From assembly GCA_021229015.1 (NCBI GenBank), contig CM037788.1:37658024-37722023 (forward strand): 64,000 nucleotides of DNA, written 5' to 3'. The notes beneath the pieces were generated by a model, which was not told the origin of the DNA, ran no database searches, and saw only the letters and a program-made list of their open reading frames with translations. The position numbers and the translations under genes were made by a program. Each line of letters starts with the position of its first letter. Within the stretch, counting starts at the first letter, position 1. This document shows positions 23,014 to 35,119 of the stretch, piece after piece. The stretch comes from Solen grandis. Taxonomy: Eukaryota; Mollusca; Bivalvia; Adapedonta; Solenidae.

Positions 23014-23250
23014 GTGACTAATAATTATTTGAGTATTGATGGTCATAATAATTCATTGTCTTATAATTTTATTGTGTCCTCATTGTCAATTAAAATAATC
23101 ATTATTATTATTGTTAACATTTTACCATCCAATACATGTATAAATCTGCATGGAATAATAAAATGACAATATATAATTTTATGATAATCTTGTTTTGTTT
23201 TTTCTACACAGGTCATACAAAGTTGATGTTGTTTTTTGTGTGTGTTTCAG

Positions 23251-23324
23251 GGAGAAGGAAGATGATTTGGAGCGTAAATTTGAACTCCTGAATAGAGAGC
23301 TACGGGCTATGATGGCTATTGAAG
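23251..23324 (+). CDS. EHBP1: EHBP1 exon: middle of the bMERB domain
   Basis: The first recognised coding exon. The acceptor is a T-rich tract ending TGTTTCAG (to 23250); the donor is GAAG|GTACAA. Its 74 nt start with one base that completes a codon, encode EKEDDLERKFELLNRELRAM then MAIE, and leave one base, giving phase 2 on entry and phase 1 on exit. EHBP1 proteins are Rab effectors that link Rab8/Rab10-family GTPases and EHD proteins to actin during endocytic recycling. The bMERB domain is the C-terminal helical Rab-binding module, and this peptide closely matches its region after the conserved W-F-x-L-V-N-E-K-N motif in animal EHBP1. The previous exon was not found, so the gene is partial here. 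MICAL and MICAL-like proteins share the domain, but not this sequence or the CaaX end. Confidence 0.88.
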
Positions 23325-23782
23325 GTACAATTCTTTTGTATAAAATACAGGCCAAGTAATAGGTCAATTTGACATTGGAGAATATAGGTCCAAATCTGCA
23401 TGGTGTTGATATACCACTACTTCAAGGGGTGGGGGGTCGGATATATATTTGTAAATTATCAAAGTAACATTGACAGCAGGACAGATCAACTTTAAGGTAG
23501 TTATTAAAGGTATTAATGGTCAATTTGTTACATTCATTCATCAGGTAAGAAAATTTTGTTGTTGTTTTGGAGGGGGAGGGGGATGGCATCAAATTATTCA
23601 CAGTTTCATCACAGTATAACTGATATTATGAAGGTCAAGATAAATTTATAAATAAGTTAAACTATGCATGGTAATCTTTTACTTTATATTTATATCAAAA
23701 AAAGAAAGAGAGAAATGTGCTAATTCATAAATAATTTTTTAAAAAAAATGTCATCTGATCACTGAATAATTTTGGATGATTT

Positions 23783-23933
23783 AAATAGAGAATACTAGGT
23801 TAGTGTTGAATAAAGGTAAGTTTATCCTGTGAGGCTTAGAAAAATAAACTGCAAGCCTTGGCAAGCCGTTTATATTTTCTGAGCCGAGCAGGATAAACTT
23901 ATCTTTATTCAACACTTACCTAGTATTCTATTT
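23783..23933. mobile_element. Foldback element, about 151 bp
   Basis: The left arm contains AATACTAGGTTAGTGTTGAA and TAAGTTTATCCTG. The right arm contains CAGGATAAACTTATC and TTCAACACTTACCTAGTATT. The arms pair over about 45 bp with few mismatches, and an inner pair (GCAAGCC/GGCAAGCC region) is looser. Likely a MITE; it lies about 460 bp after the first EHBP1 exon, inside the intron. Confidence 0.7.
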
Positions 23934-24072
23934 ATTTTATTTTTCAAAGCAATACACAGGAAAAATTGAAATGATGTCATACATGTAGTAATCAATAAAA
24001 TAGTCACGGATGACGTCCAAGTATATAAAAAATCACGAATGAGTATCAAGCTAAGTTTATTCAATTGGCAGT

Positions 24073-24314
24073 TTAACCCTTTCCCTCATAGAGGACACCA
24101 TGAAAAGACCTATGCGAACAACATAAAACCAGATCAGCCTGCGAGTAACTTGCAGGCTGATCAGGTTTTATGCTGTTCGCTGCTCCTCAGTGGTCTGGAA
24201 ATGAGGATTTTGTAATTAAATTTGGTAAGGTTTAACTGTGGTTTTCTGCAGATCGGGCTTTATGTGGTACCTATTGAGTGCGTCAAAATGAGTCTATATG
24301 AGGGAAAGGGTTAA
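24073..24314 (+). mobile_element. TTAA-MITE, copy 3
   Basis: Full-length copy with both ends intact. The hairpin tip reads GCCTGCGAGTAACTTGCAGGC, with a C to T change in one arm that converts a G-C pair to G-U in RNA. It lies 748 bp downstream of the exon at 23251, inverted relative to copy 2 upstream of that exon. Confidence 0.93.
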
Positions 24315-26429
24315 ACTACAATGTGAGTTTGGTGATAGGATAAAAAAGAATAAAATGTATGTCACCAAAATATCTAATGTAAAATATTTTAAGATTTACA
24401 TTTGGCCTCTCCAAGTAATTTAATTATGTGCATCTTCGTAATTCTATCATATAATTTGAAAAGCTTTTGGGGAAACTGAAAAAAAGAATAGCATTTAAAT
24501 TGGACAAAATTTTATCATGGTAATACAAAAAAATCATCAAAATCATTATGTTTTATTTACTTTCTGACTGAAACATATTATTACTTAATCTAAGCTTTAC
24601 TCAGAAAAAAGTTTTGTTTAATTAACAGGGAGGAAAAAAAAAAAGAAAATATCTTTAATCTGATAATGCAATACAAGAATTTCATTTCACCGAGGTAACC
24701 CAGTCCTTTGGTTCATCTTCATTTTGTAATTACCTTCTCAAGAAAAATCAGGACCCAAAAGCTAATTACAAAATATTGAATAATTTCAGTACATTGAAGT
24801 TCAGAAAATAATTACAGCATGGAGACAGTAGCTGAGTCTGAATCTGATGGAGTATGAAGGGAAATGTTACATGTCAACTCCAATAAAATGAACATATCAG
24901 ATGCTCTCTTTAGCTGCTACGCTACTTTTATGGGTGTTTTGCGAAGATAACTATAATTAATTTTCACTATGATCTTCCCGGAAAGAGGCTTATGTTTTAA
25001 TTAAGTATTTGTAGCCATTCATTACCTGATTTTTATCCAGCGGTAGAAATACTATGCATGTAATCATGGGTGTTTTGTCCAAGTTGACAGTCGAATAAGC
25101 AAGGTAATTTATGCTCACAGGTGAAAATCAATCTACAGGCGCTGCAACAGCTATTGTCAGAAGACCTTGTACCAGCCTTTGTCTACTTTATTATCTTATA
25201 TGGATGGGTGTGTCTTTGCAAAATTTATTGTGCCATTTCCATAATAATTGATGTAGTTTATTAGGTTTAATCAATATATGATTAAAAATGATACTCCAAT
25301 TTAATAATTTATTTTTTTTTTTGTATTTTATTCACACTAAATTAATTTGAAAGTAAATGTATGAAATTAGTGTATTATGATAAATATGCATAGTATGCCT
25401 GTAGTCTTCTGCTAATTTGTATATTGAAAGATAGGTAGATGGTAGAGTAGATGGAAACATATATTATGGTTAACATGATGTACATTATTAAAATTAAACA
25501 GTCTTCAAAACTGTACTGAGCACCTTGAAAACCATATTTGTTTATTTTATTTGTCTGCACTTCAGTGAATTAAATTGAGTTTATAAAACCCCTCAAGATT
25601 CAAGGTGACTGCAATAAGCAATCTGTTCTCTATTATGGAAGGTCAGAGGTAGCCATAATGGCCATTTCTCTTCTGACTGATGAGCTAACAGGATTTGAAG
25701 ATGACAATAGAAAACCAAAATGCAGCATATTTTCTCTTTCATTCTATTCAATTTTTGCCCATGATAAGGGTTTTGTCTTTCCCTAATCATCAGACAGGTA
25801 AATGCATTCGTAATTGCCAATTTCTAGAGATTACTGTTAATGGAATTTTTATGCAGCCTGGGTTGTATTGATATACTGGCGAACTGGCTGCATACAAGAC
25901 AAATAATGGCATTTCTGTTGTGACCTTTTGTGCTCCTTGTTTTCAAAAAACAATCTTTTGATCTTCGATGGACGAGGTGGCTTTACTTTGATTGATATTG
26001 GACAAAATGGATGCATCTGGCCGTCCTCACCAAATCAATTATCCGTCAGATTTGAGCCTTTCACAACTGTTCACCTTGATTAGTTCCTTTCACGGGCGAG
26101 GGGGATGCTACCTGAGAACCGTTAGCCTGCATTGTTCGGTGTGGCTGATTGAAGGCCGTGAATGATGCAGGCCAACTCTCTGTAAAGATGTGGTTCTGAC
26201 ATGGGCAATCATATTCATCCAACTCTTTTTTGCAAACTGGATTATTAAGTCATAAATCAGTGACATTGTAATGAAATTTTTCCGTAATTTCTTTTGTTAA
26301 TCAGATTTTTATAAAATAAAAATGAAAGTTAAAATAATGATACAGTTTGATGTGTAAAAATGCCAACATAGGTAATATCAGTTGCGCAAAAAAAAAAAAA
26401 AAAAAAACTATATAAATATGACTAATCAA

Positions 26430-26540
26430 AGGTGGTTGGTTTGAAGCTCAGTTGGGCCAAGACTTTTCATGCTCTTCACAGTCACAAGTACTAGTCCAAC
26501 CCAGGAACCTTCAACGGTGACCTAATATAAAATTTTGTGT
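26430..26540 (+). mobile_element. SINE-like fragment (AGTACTAGTCCAACCCAGGAA)
   Basis: Carries GGTTTGAAGCTCAGTTGGGC then CAAGTACTAGTCCAACCCAG. The same phrase order is at 44005-44110 and, more decayed, near 39370-39425, so this is a dispersed family of its own. Confidence 0.45.
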
Positions 26541-27469
26541 CCAAACTGATACAAAAAAATATTTATATATTTTATATTGAAGTTAATAATATTTATCTAC
26601 AGTTATATACAGTTTTTATAAAAAAACCTATGGGTAAACTCTGAATTCAAACTTTATTTTATCAACTTTCTAAAAATTGCATAAAAGTCACTTGCGTAAA
26701 GGGTGTCAATAAATATTGCTCTATGTACAGGCACCAATTAAAACCACATGGAACATTTAGGGGCCTGCTAGTTACTTTGGTTGGCCTGATGATACTGTTA
26801 TACAGACCTGCATCATTTGTAACCCTGTGTCAGGACACCAGTTGCCATAGGAACATATGGTGGAGACAAGACTGTCCACCACTTGGCACGTGGGTCTGGC
26901 TTGCCACAGGTCCTCACCAACTGCCCAACTGAGGGGTCAGTTTACATGAACAAAGTGCACATTGCATGTACTGTACCTGACTATGCATAGGGGCCGTCCA
27001 TCAAACACCTGTGACATTTCTTTGTATTTGATTAAGAAATTTGAAGATGATAGTTAATAGGAACTGTCTTCTTGAAGTGAAAAAAAAAAGCTTGAGATGT
27101 GTTGCATGAATCTTGCAATCTTTTTGACTGATAACTCAGTCATATATCACTCCATTAACAAAATAGTACAAACATCTTAGTTATTTTTAAAACATTAGTA
27201 TCTATAAAGGTATGTACTGTTTTGTAATGTATGGCACTGCTTAACATCAGGCATTTTAATGTATAAATTTCATGCTGTGGGCATTCACCAACTTTACAGC
27301 TTTTACTCATGGTCAACCATCTATTTATCTTGCTTGAGAATCTTTCACGCCGCTGATGGCAGCCAACATTATGGCGCCATAGAAATTTGTAGCCCTCTCA
27401 GGTACCCATTAACACCTTGGTGGAGTGTTATAATGCGGGGTAATTTTTTGCTAAAAGAATTAGTAATGT

Positions 27470-27545
27470 CCTTTTGCAGGAATTGAACCTGGGATCTCTT
27501 GATTCCAAAGAGCATTTCCCACGACTTGACCACTGCTTCCCATGG
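27470..27545 (-). mobile_element. tRNA-like sequence, probably SINE head
   Basis: On the minus strand, GGAAGCAGTGGTCAAGTCGT provides an A-box-like element and CCCAGGTTCAATTCCTGC a B-box at tRNA-like spacing with a longer variable region. The acceptor stem does not pair well, so a tRNA pseudogene or SINE head is more likely than a working tRNA. Confidence 0.45.
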
Positions 27546-27837
27546 TACACATCAATTGTGGTCCTTGGATTTTAATTATTATTTCCTTGTAGTTTCATGC
27601 TATTGATAACATATATATTTGCATTTTTCAAGAAAAAGTATACTTAGCTACTGAAAACAAAGTACAATGTATTACTCATGCATTTTACTATACTTTTTCT
27701 TCATAGCAAGAAGTCTGTATATAAAACCATGTTTGATATAATATTCATATGTTTCATGTCAAATGGGAAAGCGAATTTATCCAAATCATTGGGCATGATT
27801 TGAATAATATCTCAGAGAAATAGCTATCAAAATAAAG

Positions 27838-28287
27838 GTGTGGTTGACATCAAAAGTATATAAAGGAAAGCCTATTGAAGACATGGCAAAGGGCATTGTT
27901 ACACGGTTCAGACACGGTTCATTAAATTCAGAATGTCGAATCCATCCTCGTGGAAAATCAGGCAATCACCGATCACAAGCATGTAAAAGGAACTGTGACT
28001 TTATTGCTGGGTCAGATTATCATAATGTTATGCTAACATATTCTTCCCGTCACATATGGGGAGGAAATAGATTCATAAAACTGCAGTTATGGGTTGCCTT
28101 ATGTTGTGTTTTTATTGCGGTGCAGCTGGGAATGATTGGCTCGCTGTATGATTTACTTAACATATCTCACGGACGGACAGAGACATTAAAGTGGAGAAGG
28201 ACAGCATGTGTCATGGGAAAAGTGCATGTTTGTTACTGGCCAGGTATGGGAGATACAAGCCTGAGTTTGACAAACATCTCAAATTGA
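27838..28287 (+). other. 149-codon ORF inside the EHBP1 intron, not recognised
   Basis: The longest ATG-initiated frame in the window. It opens at the ATG of MWLTSKVYKGKPIEDMAKGI. A hydrophobic stretch at roughly residues 83-106 (LWVALCCVFIAVQLGMIGSL) could be one membrane segment, and the last third is rich in W, R and C. No domain was recognised and composition is like the surrounding intron. No splice borders or promoter were found. Most probably a chance ORF, retained only because of its length. Confidence 0.15.
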
Positions 28288-28672
28288 GGTTTTTCTTAAC
28301 TTATCCTTTTTTAAGTCTTGAACTACTATGAGGAATTACCTTGGGAATAGAAGTTTTACATACATGTTACAGAAAGTGTCTTAGATTTAAAATTGGATAA
28401 TTGTAGGTATTTAGTATTGGAGATTTTTGAGCTGAGGAAATTCTCTAATTGAGATTTTTTTTAAATACTGAGAATGGGTAAATTGTCTACACATAGTATG
28501 ATTGGATGTGTAATGATGGCTTGGTTATATGATCACAATACCTGTCAGAAAGTCTGTTTCTTGCAAATTGTATATGTTTAAACTTTAAACTTTTTTCTGA
28601 AATAAAAAATGATAAAGTAAATCAGTGTTCCACTCCTAATCCTAAAACTATAAAAGCTGAAATATTTGCTTT

Positions 28673-28913
28673 TTAACCCTTTCCCTCATATAAACTCATT
28701 TTGACGCACTCAATAGGTACCACATAAAGCCTGATCTGCAGAAACCACAGTTAAACCTTACCAAATTTAATTATAAAGTCCTCATTTCCAGACCACTGAG
28801 GAGCAGCGAACAGCATAAAACCTGATCAGCCTGTGAGTTACTCGCAGGCTGATCTGGTTTTATGCTGTTCGCATAGGTCTTTTCATGGTTTCCTTCATGA
28901 GGGAAAGGGTTAA
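28673..28913 (-). mobile_element. TTAA-MITE, copy 4
   Basis: Full-length with both terminal repeats. The hairpin tip is GCCTGTGAGTTACTCGCAGGC, one arm carrying C to T. Only 515 bp separates it from the oppositely oriented copy 5. Confidence 0.93.
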
Positions 28914-29134
28914 AATAAAATGTGTATGAGTGTTATAGCAGTATAGGATAAACAGAGGAAAAATGATGATTGTCAAGATTAAGAGAAAAAGAACACTGAG
29001 AAAAACAGACATAAAAGAAAATCAAATTAGCCGGACAAGTGAATCCGAGTTCGTTTTATATCTTTTTTGCTGCCATATGTTTTTATGTGTTGAAGGCTAA
29101 TGACTGTAGAGCTGTAAATGGTCCACCATGGTTT

Positions 29135-29420
29135 GTGTTAGGGCCGGGGATTATCTCAGCTGGTCTGTACGCTTGATCAGCTGGCAACACATGGTCATGC
29201 CCAGTGATGTGGGTTCGGGCTTCACGCGCGGATGGTTCCCTAATCCTGGTCTTCACACAACAGTGTGATGATAATTGTTGGGTTCAAGCAGGTCTCCCAT
29301 TAGGAGAACCCATAAATGTTGCCTGAGCAAGGGGTGAGGGTGTGGAAGATGGGGAAATGCTAGGTTACACCATGGTGATGCAACTAGATGTCAGGACCTT
29401 CCAGTCATAGGGTGAACATA
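29135..29420 (+). mobile_element. SINE-like element, second tRNA-derived family
   Basis: GGGGATTATCTCAGCTGGTC (A-box-like) and GTGGGTTCGGGCTTC (B-box-like) resemble a tRNA head with an enlarged middle. A GC-rich body follows (CTAATCCTGGTCTTCACAC, AGGTCTCCCATTAGGAGAAC). It differs from the GGTCCCGTTGGC family and abuts TTAA-MITE copy 5. Confidence 0.5.
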
Positions 29421-29428
29421 CAGGTACT

Positions 29429-29670
29429 TTAACCCTTTCCCTCATAGAGGAAACCATGAAAAGACCTATGCGAACAACATAAAACCAGATCAGCCTGCGA
29501 GTAACTCGCAGGCTGATCAGGTTTTATGCTGTTCGCTGCTCCTCAGTGGTCTGGAAATGAGGACTTTATAATTAAATTTGGTAAGGTTTGAGTTTGGCTT
29601 TCTGCAGATCAGGCTTTATGTGGTACCTACTGAGTGCATCAAAATGAGTCTATATGAGGGAAAGGGTTAA
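29429..29670 (+). mobile_element. TTAA-MITE, copy 5
   Basis: Full-length. The hairpin tip GCCTGCGAGTAACTCGCAGGC is a perfect palindrome with the family's single A/A mismatch further down the stem. Confidence 0.95.
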
Positions 29671-29809
29671 TGTATGTTGCAGAATGTAGGCATGACTTTA
29701 CTTCATACTGACTCATGCTCCTTTGTAAGAGACAGATATAATATACTTGCTTGGTGCAGTATATTGAATAACAAGACCATCCTTGCAGGCTTCATGATTT
29801 AAATCTTAA

Positions 29810-29911
29810 ACTCTGGAATGGGAGGCCATAGGTTTGATCAAATAGGTTATGGTAGCCGCTTGTTTGGTGCTCAGCATAAGTTAAGGGTACTATATTGTGC
29901 CAGCACTGTAT
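29810..29911 (+). mobile_element. tRNA-derived SINE fragment, copy 4
   Basis: Begins at GGAATGGGAGGCCATAGGTT (B-box region) and continues through GCTTGTTTGGTGCTCAGCAT to GTGCCAGCACTGTA. Head and tail are missing. Confidence 0.55.
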
Positions 29912-31980
29912 TTTCCTCAAAAAGATATGATATACCAGAAGTCTGTAAATGCCATTGGATGTGAAACTCTGTATGAAAATACAGTCATAGATGTGGTTAT
30001 GTATTGTCTATATATAACCATTATACTAAGCGATGTATAATAAAGAGACAGTGTTTTTGTAACTTTTTCAAATGATAGTAAACCTCATTAATTCTTTGGC
30101 AATTTAAATCACACTTTACAGGGATGTACCTTGAGTGGTCCCTTTCTACATTGTTCAAAGAACTGGTAAATTCCATGCAGAATGCTTGTTGCTGATTTAA
30201 AAAATAAGAGAAGACTTAAAATTGTCTCGGTAGTGAAACGACTTGTCTGCTTTTAAAATGATTTGCACATTTGGTCTTTGAGTGACCAGTTACCAAGATC
30301 GTTCCTAATTATTCAAGATATTGGCTGATGCAGGTAGGACATTAAGTCATTAATTACCAGATTTATTCTCTTTTGTGGTGTAATTTTGATAGCAATATTA
30401 AATGCAGCTGTTTTTGTTTAGGGGGAGAGGGGGGTCATTAATTGCTTTCCCTACCACATTTAAATATATGATCTTATGGTACATGTATTGCTTTTCAAGG
30501 GACTCATATATAGAAGGTCAAAGTTGAAAGTCGAGCATTGTTTTTGAAAGATCTCATTTATCACAAAGGTTTGTAATCTGTTCATTCATCTTAGATAGTA
30601 ACAATTGAAAGTGCAATAATTATGTGAGGTAATGCATGGAAATGCCTTGTCTTTTATAGAACTATTCATAATTGAACTTCATTAAGATTAAAACCAACAT
30701 ATATTCTCAGTTTGATATGAATCCCTTTGATAGAGAGTGCATCCTTTGATTGTTTAATTGACATCCCTAATAATCTTTGAAATTGTGTAATTGATAATTT
30801 TGTATCTTTCTCACCAAGGTGAAATACAGGCCTTTTGCCAATTGTGCAATGGTTAAAGCTGAAAATTACCCTAATCATATCTCATTGAAGGCAGGCCCAG
30901 AAATTAAAATTGTTTTTTCTCCGAACCAGCCCTTCAATATAAGGTGGTAATACCCAATAATTAGTTCCCTAGCTTTTCTTTACAAAACTTTAGTATTATA
31001 TTACATCCTTATGAACCCTCCCCTACTTTAATACAATTTCCATTATTTGTTCCTATCAGGAAAAATCCCTTCCGAAGTACTGTAAGCAGCTTATGTGAGA
31101 CACATTTCCTATAGGGAACTTTGGAGAAAATTGGAAATTGATTCTGTAAGCTCCAACATCAATTAATTCCATTTTTCGTGATTCTGCAAGGCTATATATC
31201 TGTCAGCTTTGTGTCCTCCAAGATTACTTCCCAGATGATGGAGAGGGCAGTAGAACCCGACAGTGTCGTCCGAGTGATGCAATCTACACTCAATACAAAC
31301 CTCTATCACCATACTCTGTTTTACCTTTAGTTTACTTCATTTTGGTTATACATTATGATTTGGATTTATTATCATCTCCTTTTGATGAAATTACATTGCA
31401 TATATTATACAGTTGTATGTGTGCCTTAGTGCTATACATATGCCCCCAATTTCAGTAATCTTTTTCAGAATAAAATTAAAATTCTCACATATTATTTCAT
31501 CCACCCCACCTCCCTTAATTTTAAGCTGCAAATGGAAAAAATTGTGTACCTTCATCATAAGGAAAGTAAGACTCTAAGTTACTGGTGTATGGAATACTCA
31601 GAGACTGATTGGGTCCTTATACTGGTTGTTACAGGTCACATTCTTTTGAATGGTTTAGTCTTAAAAAGTCATTAATATCATGATGGCCTCCCTTTTTATC
31701 TAAGTAAGATTCATGTTCAAATAAATAAAAAAAAATCCGGATTTTAGGTTGAATATTATAAGATTCATTTACAAATTGATGACTGGATAAATGATAAATT
31801 TCAGAGGTTAAAGTGGTGTATTTGTGAATTAAATAGTGAAATTTCCTTTGCCATACAATATGAGCTACAATTTTTTTTTAACAAATAGTAAAACTGTAAT
31901 TTGCTTGCACTGTTAAATATGCAGGATAGAAAAGCATAAAAAAAGACATACAGACCCACTGATAAAATAATAAAAAAAAA

Positions 31981-32379
31981 ATTTTTTTAACTCCGCTGAG
32001 CACAATGTGCTTAAGGTGAGCTTTTGTGATCACCCTGCATCCGTCATCGTGCATCGTCTGTCGTCCACAATTTGCTTAAAAAGTCCAGTCATCAACAGTT
32101 TGCTTTAAACGACATCTCTGAAACCACTGAACAGAATTTTATTAAACTTGGCAGGGATGATCCTTGGGTTTACCTTCACAAAAGTTTATAAAAATAAATT
32201 TGATCCATGTAGAACTCTGGTTGCCATGGCAACAGAATGAAAAAAAAAATATGAAAACTTTAAAAATTGTCTCCTTCAAAACTACTGGCCGGATTTCAAA
32301 ATGTTTTAGTACAGATGTTCTTTGGGTAACCCTAAACTCGGTGAGTAATTCAGGGCTTCTATGGCCCTCTTGTTTATAA
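31981..32379 (+). repeat. Mollusc-type dispersed repeat ending GGCCCTCTTGTTT
   Basis: Carries GTGCATCGTCTGTCGTCCAC, CTTGGCAGGGATGATCCTTG, CTGGTTGCCATGGCAACAGA and the end TTCTATGGCCCTCTTGTTT. A related but internally expanded copy lies at 38290-39282. No protein is coded. Class unassigned. Confidence 0.6.
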
Positions 32380-32424
32380 GCTTATGTACTCTGGTGAGAT
32401 CTAGGGCCAAAAAGCCTACTTGTT

Positions 32425-32700
32425 TTTTAGTCTCCTACCAGTGTTTACACCGGAGGGGACTATAAGTTTGCTCTACGTCTGTCTGTCCTTCTTTCTGTCC
32501 CTCTGTCCGTCCAGAAGACTGGATTCCATGATAACATAAAAACCATTGGGGATAATATTATAAAACTTGGTATATAAATATATGGCAGTATGGGGATTCT
32601 GCACAACACTTTGTTGTTGTTTTTCTCGGACCAAAATTCTGGTTGCTATGGTAATGGAAGAATTATGCACCTTACTGGTAGGGGGACTGATGTGTTTCAT
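32425..32700 (+). repeat. Dispersed repeat starting TAGTCTCCTACCAGTG
   Basis: Contains CACCGGAGGGGACTATAAGT, CTGTCTGTCCTTCTTTCTGT and CTGGTTGCTATGGTAATGGA. It shares the TGGTTGCxATGG phrase with the repeat just upstream, so the two families may be related. Confidence 0.5.
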
Positions 32701-32954
32701 GCAACACCAATTACTTGTTCAGTTCTATAAATTATACACCTAGATCAGAAATTCTGTTTTTTTTTTATCATAAATAATTTTGTGTGGGTTGAATTTTTAC
32801 TTTCTCACTTTTCTAATGAATGATTATCCTATCCATTAAACAAAGGATTTAAAATAAAAGACCCTTATTGGTGAATATAAGACAGTCATTACCAATAATC
32901 TAAACCCATAAAAAAACTGAAGTGGAAAAGAATTGTATTACAGCATAATTTGTG

Positions 32955-33080
32955 CACCCAGGTTTTTGTCCATCTAGATGTATTGTTGCAAAAGAAAGTT
33001 TGTACTCAGGGTTTTGTCCGTTTAAATGTATCAATGCAAGAAGCTTTTATCCATCTAAATATCATCAATGCATCAATATC
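32955..33080 (+). repeat. Degenerate tandem repeat, TTTGTCCATCTAAATGTATT unit (left part)
   Basis: Three to four diverged units of a roughly 30- to 45-nt motif (GTTTTTGTCCATCTAGATG, TATTGTTGCAAAAG). The same unit resumes at 35120-35300, beyond the hAT-like element. Confidence 0.6.
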
Positions 33081-33166
33081 TTCCCTTGAAATATAAGTTG
33101 TCAATGGTAATTGAAAGCAAATTAAAAAAAAAATAACTGTCAAAATCCAACGACAGTCAAAAACAG

Positions 33167-34381
33167 TAGGGCTGAAACGGTACAGGACCCTCACGGTTCG
33201 GTTCGGTACACGGTATTGGGGTTTCGGTCCGGTACATTTTCGGTACATTTCTTCTCCTTGCTGATAATTTTAATTCTCACTCAAGGGTTTCAATAAGACC
33301 CAATATCTGGAATTTTTTAACAATAGCCATTATATCAAATTAAATTATCTATTTTGATATAAAATCCATTTCAACAGCCTATGTTGTTGTAAGATTTTTT
33401 GTGTGATTAATTATGTTGTTGGTATTCACATTGTTTGATAACTGATTATCAGACTAGTATGATAAAATAAATCAATATTCTACTTTTCACACACATTTTC
33501 CTTACATACTTTTTATACTATTTTTTCATTGATTTTACATACCTTACACACAGTACTCTAGATCATCCATGGCTATTTATGAAAACAAAAGAGATCAATT
33601 CAATTATGTAAAATAATACTCTACGGTTTCAAACTTTGTTTACAAGCTAAGTTCCTTTCTTAAAGTACATATTCAGCGGAGAGAGTTTGTTTGTGTGTGT
33701 GTTTTTTATCGGACAAAGAGTTTTGATGTGCTCTGTTTCTTTTTCCTGTGCGTTTTAAAAAGTTATGTAAAATCCACGAAAACTGATGACATTTTCAAAC
33801 ACACATGTCTGATTATATTTTATGTTCAAGGCTCAAGATATGCGTGTATCTAGTGTGAAGAATATTAAAAACATATTCTCTTACCTTTAAATCAAGATTA
33901 AAAGGATTACCATTTGCTTTTTCAAAAGTAAAATCGGCAATTTTTCTCATCTGAACGTTCGCCAATCTAGCAGTAATTTGTTGACTTTTAATGCAAACTG
34001 ATGAAACAAACATATCAGTTATTGAGAAAAGTGAAATAAAAAATGTTGAGGATATCTAGGCAATATATTTTCATTATTTTGTTCTCGAGGGAAATTGTTA
34101 CGATGACATTAGACTTTGTTGTTGTTGTTGTTGCCATTACGTGAAATGTCCTCTTGTTTCAATCAAGCAGTCTGGTACTGTTAATGATTTCACTGCAGCT
34201 GCCCTTACAATCTCGTATTTTAAGCATATTTTACCTGATAAATGCCTACTTATGCAACATTTCATTGGATTTGCTTTTTGGCCTCGGTACAAACCGTAAC
34301 CTAACTTAAATGGACCGTGTACCGTACCGTGAGACATAATACCGCGGTACGTCCGTACCGAACTATACCGTTTCACCTCTA
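33167..34381. mobile_element. Non-autonomous hAT-type DNA transposon, 1215 bp
   Basis: The ends are TAGGGCTGAAACGGTA and, inverted, TAGAGGTGAAACGGTA. An exact 8-bp target-site duplication AAAAACAG lies at 33159-33166 and 34382-34389. TAGGG/TAGAG-type ends and 8-bp TSDs are diagnostic of the hAT superfamily. Subterminal regions are dense in CGGTAC/GGTACGG motifs in both orientations, as expected for transposase binding sites. No transposase frame is present; internal ORFs are under 110 codons. Confidence 0.85.
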
Positions 34382-34389
34382 AAAAACAG

Positions 34390-35119
34390 TACATCCAAAA
34401 TGGTGTCTTGAGTTCAAAATGAGTCTCGAGTATAATGCACATTATAGAGACAAAACCTGTAAACATCAGTAAATGTGAAGTTCAGTGTTCTTCCTATCAG
34501 CACAGATTGGTGTGCAAATTTAAGTTTTTCCAAATGAGAGCAAGAAACACTATCACACAGTGTCCTGTTATCCAGGGTGCCCTTCGAGTTTTGTAACTCG
34601 GGTAAAATTTCAATTTTCCATAACTTTGTATCCTTTCATAAAGAGAGTCCCTATAATTTTGGGGGTATATGGCCAATTTTGGGGGTAAAAAAATCTCAAC
34701 AGGTAGTAAATGGTCTTGCAGTATTATAATTATTAAGTGTAAATTTTGCTATCAGATAAATAACAACTATGGCTCTAAATATCTTCCGTATATAGGATTG
34801 TTGAGAAGTGCTTACACTATTTTAAGAACAGATGTTGGATTACATATATCAGTCATTGTCAGCTTGCTGAGTGTTATTGGTAGATTTAACAGGCAGTTCT
34901 AAACAATGATAGAAGCATTATTGAAGATTGTATTAAATAGGTACTTCTTTATTAAATGAATGTGTTTATCTGTTTCCCAAACATTTTCAATGAAAAAACA
35001 GTTTTGAAGCAAGGATCAATCAATTTTGCCAATTGTCGATGGTTTCCCTGTAAAAAGTGAAATATTGCATTAGTGTACATAGCCTGAGAATAACAATATG
35101 GCGAGAACTGAATACTTGA
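34390..35119. other. Intronic stretch, nothing recognised
   Basis: AT-rich intron sequence between the hAT element and the tandem repeat. Confidence 0.4.

Noticed and set aside
27838..28287. 149-codon ORF as a nested gene within the EHBP1 intron
   Set aside because: No recognised domain, no promoter or splice signals, and composition like the surrounding intron. One ORF of this length in 64 kb is not surprising. Kept only as a low-confidence entry.
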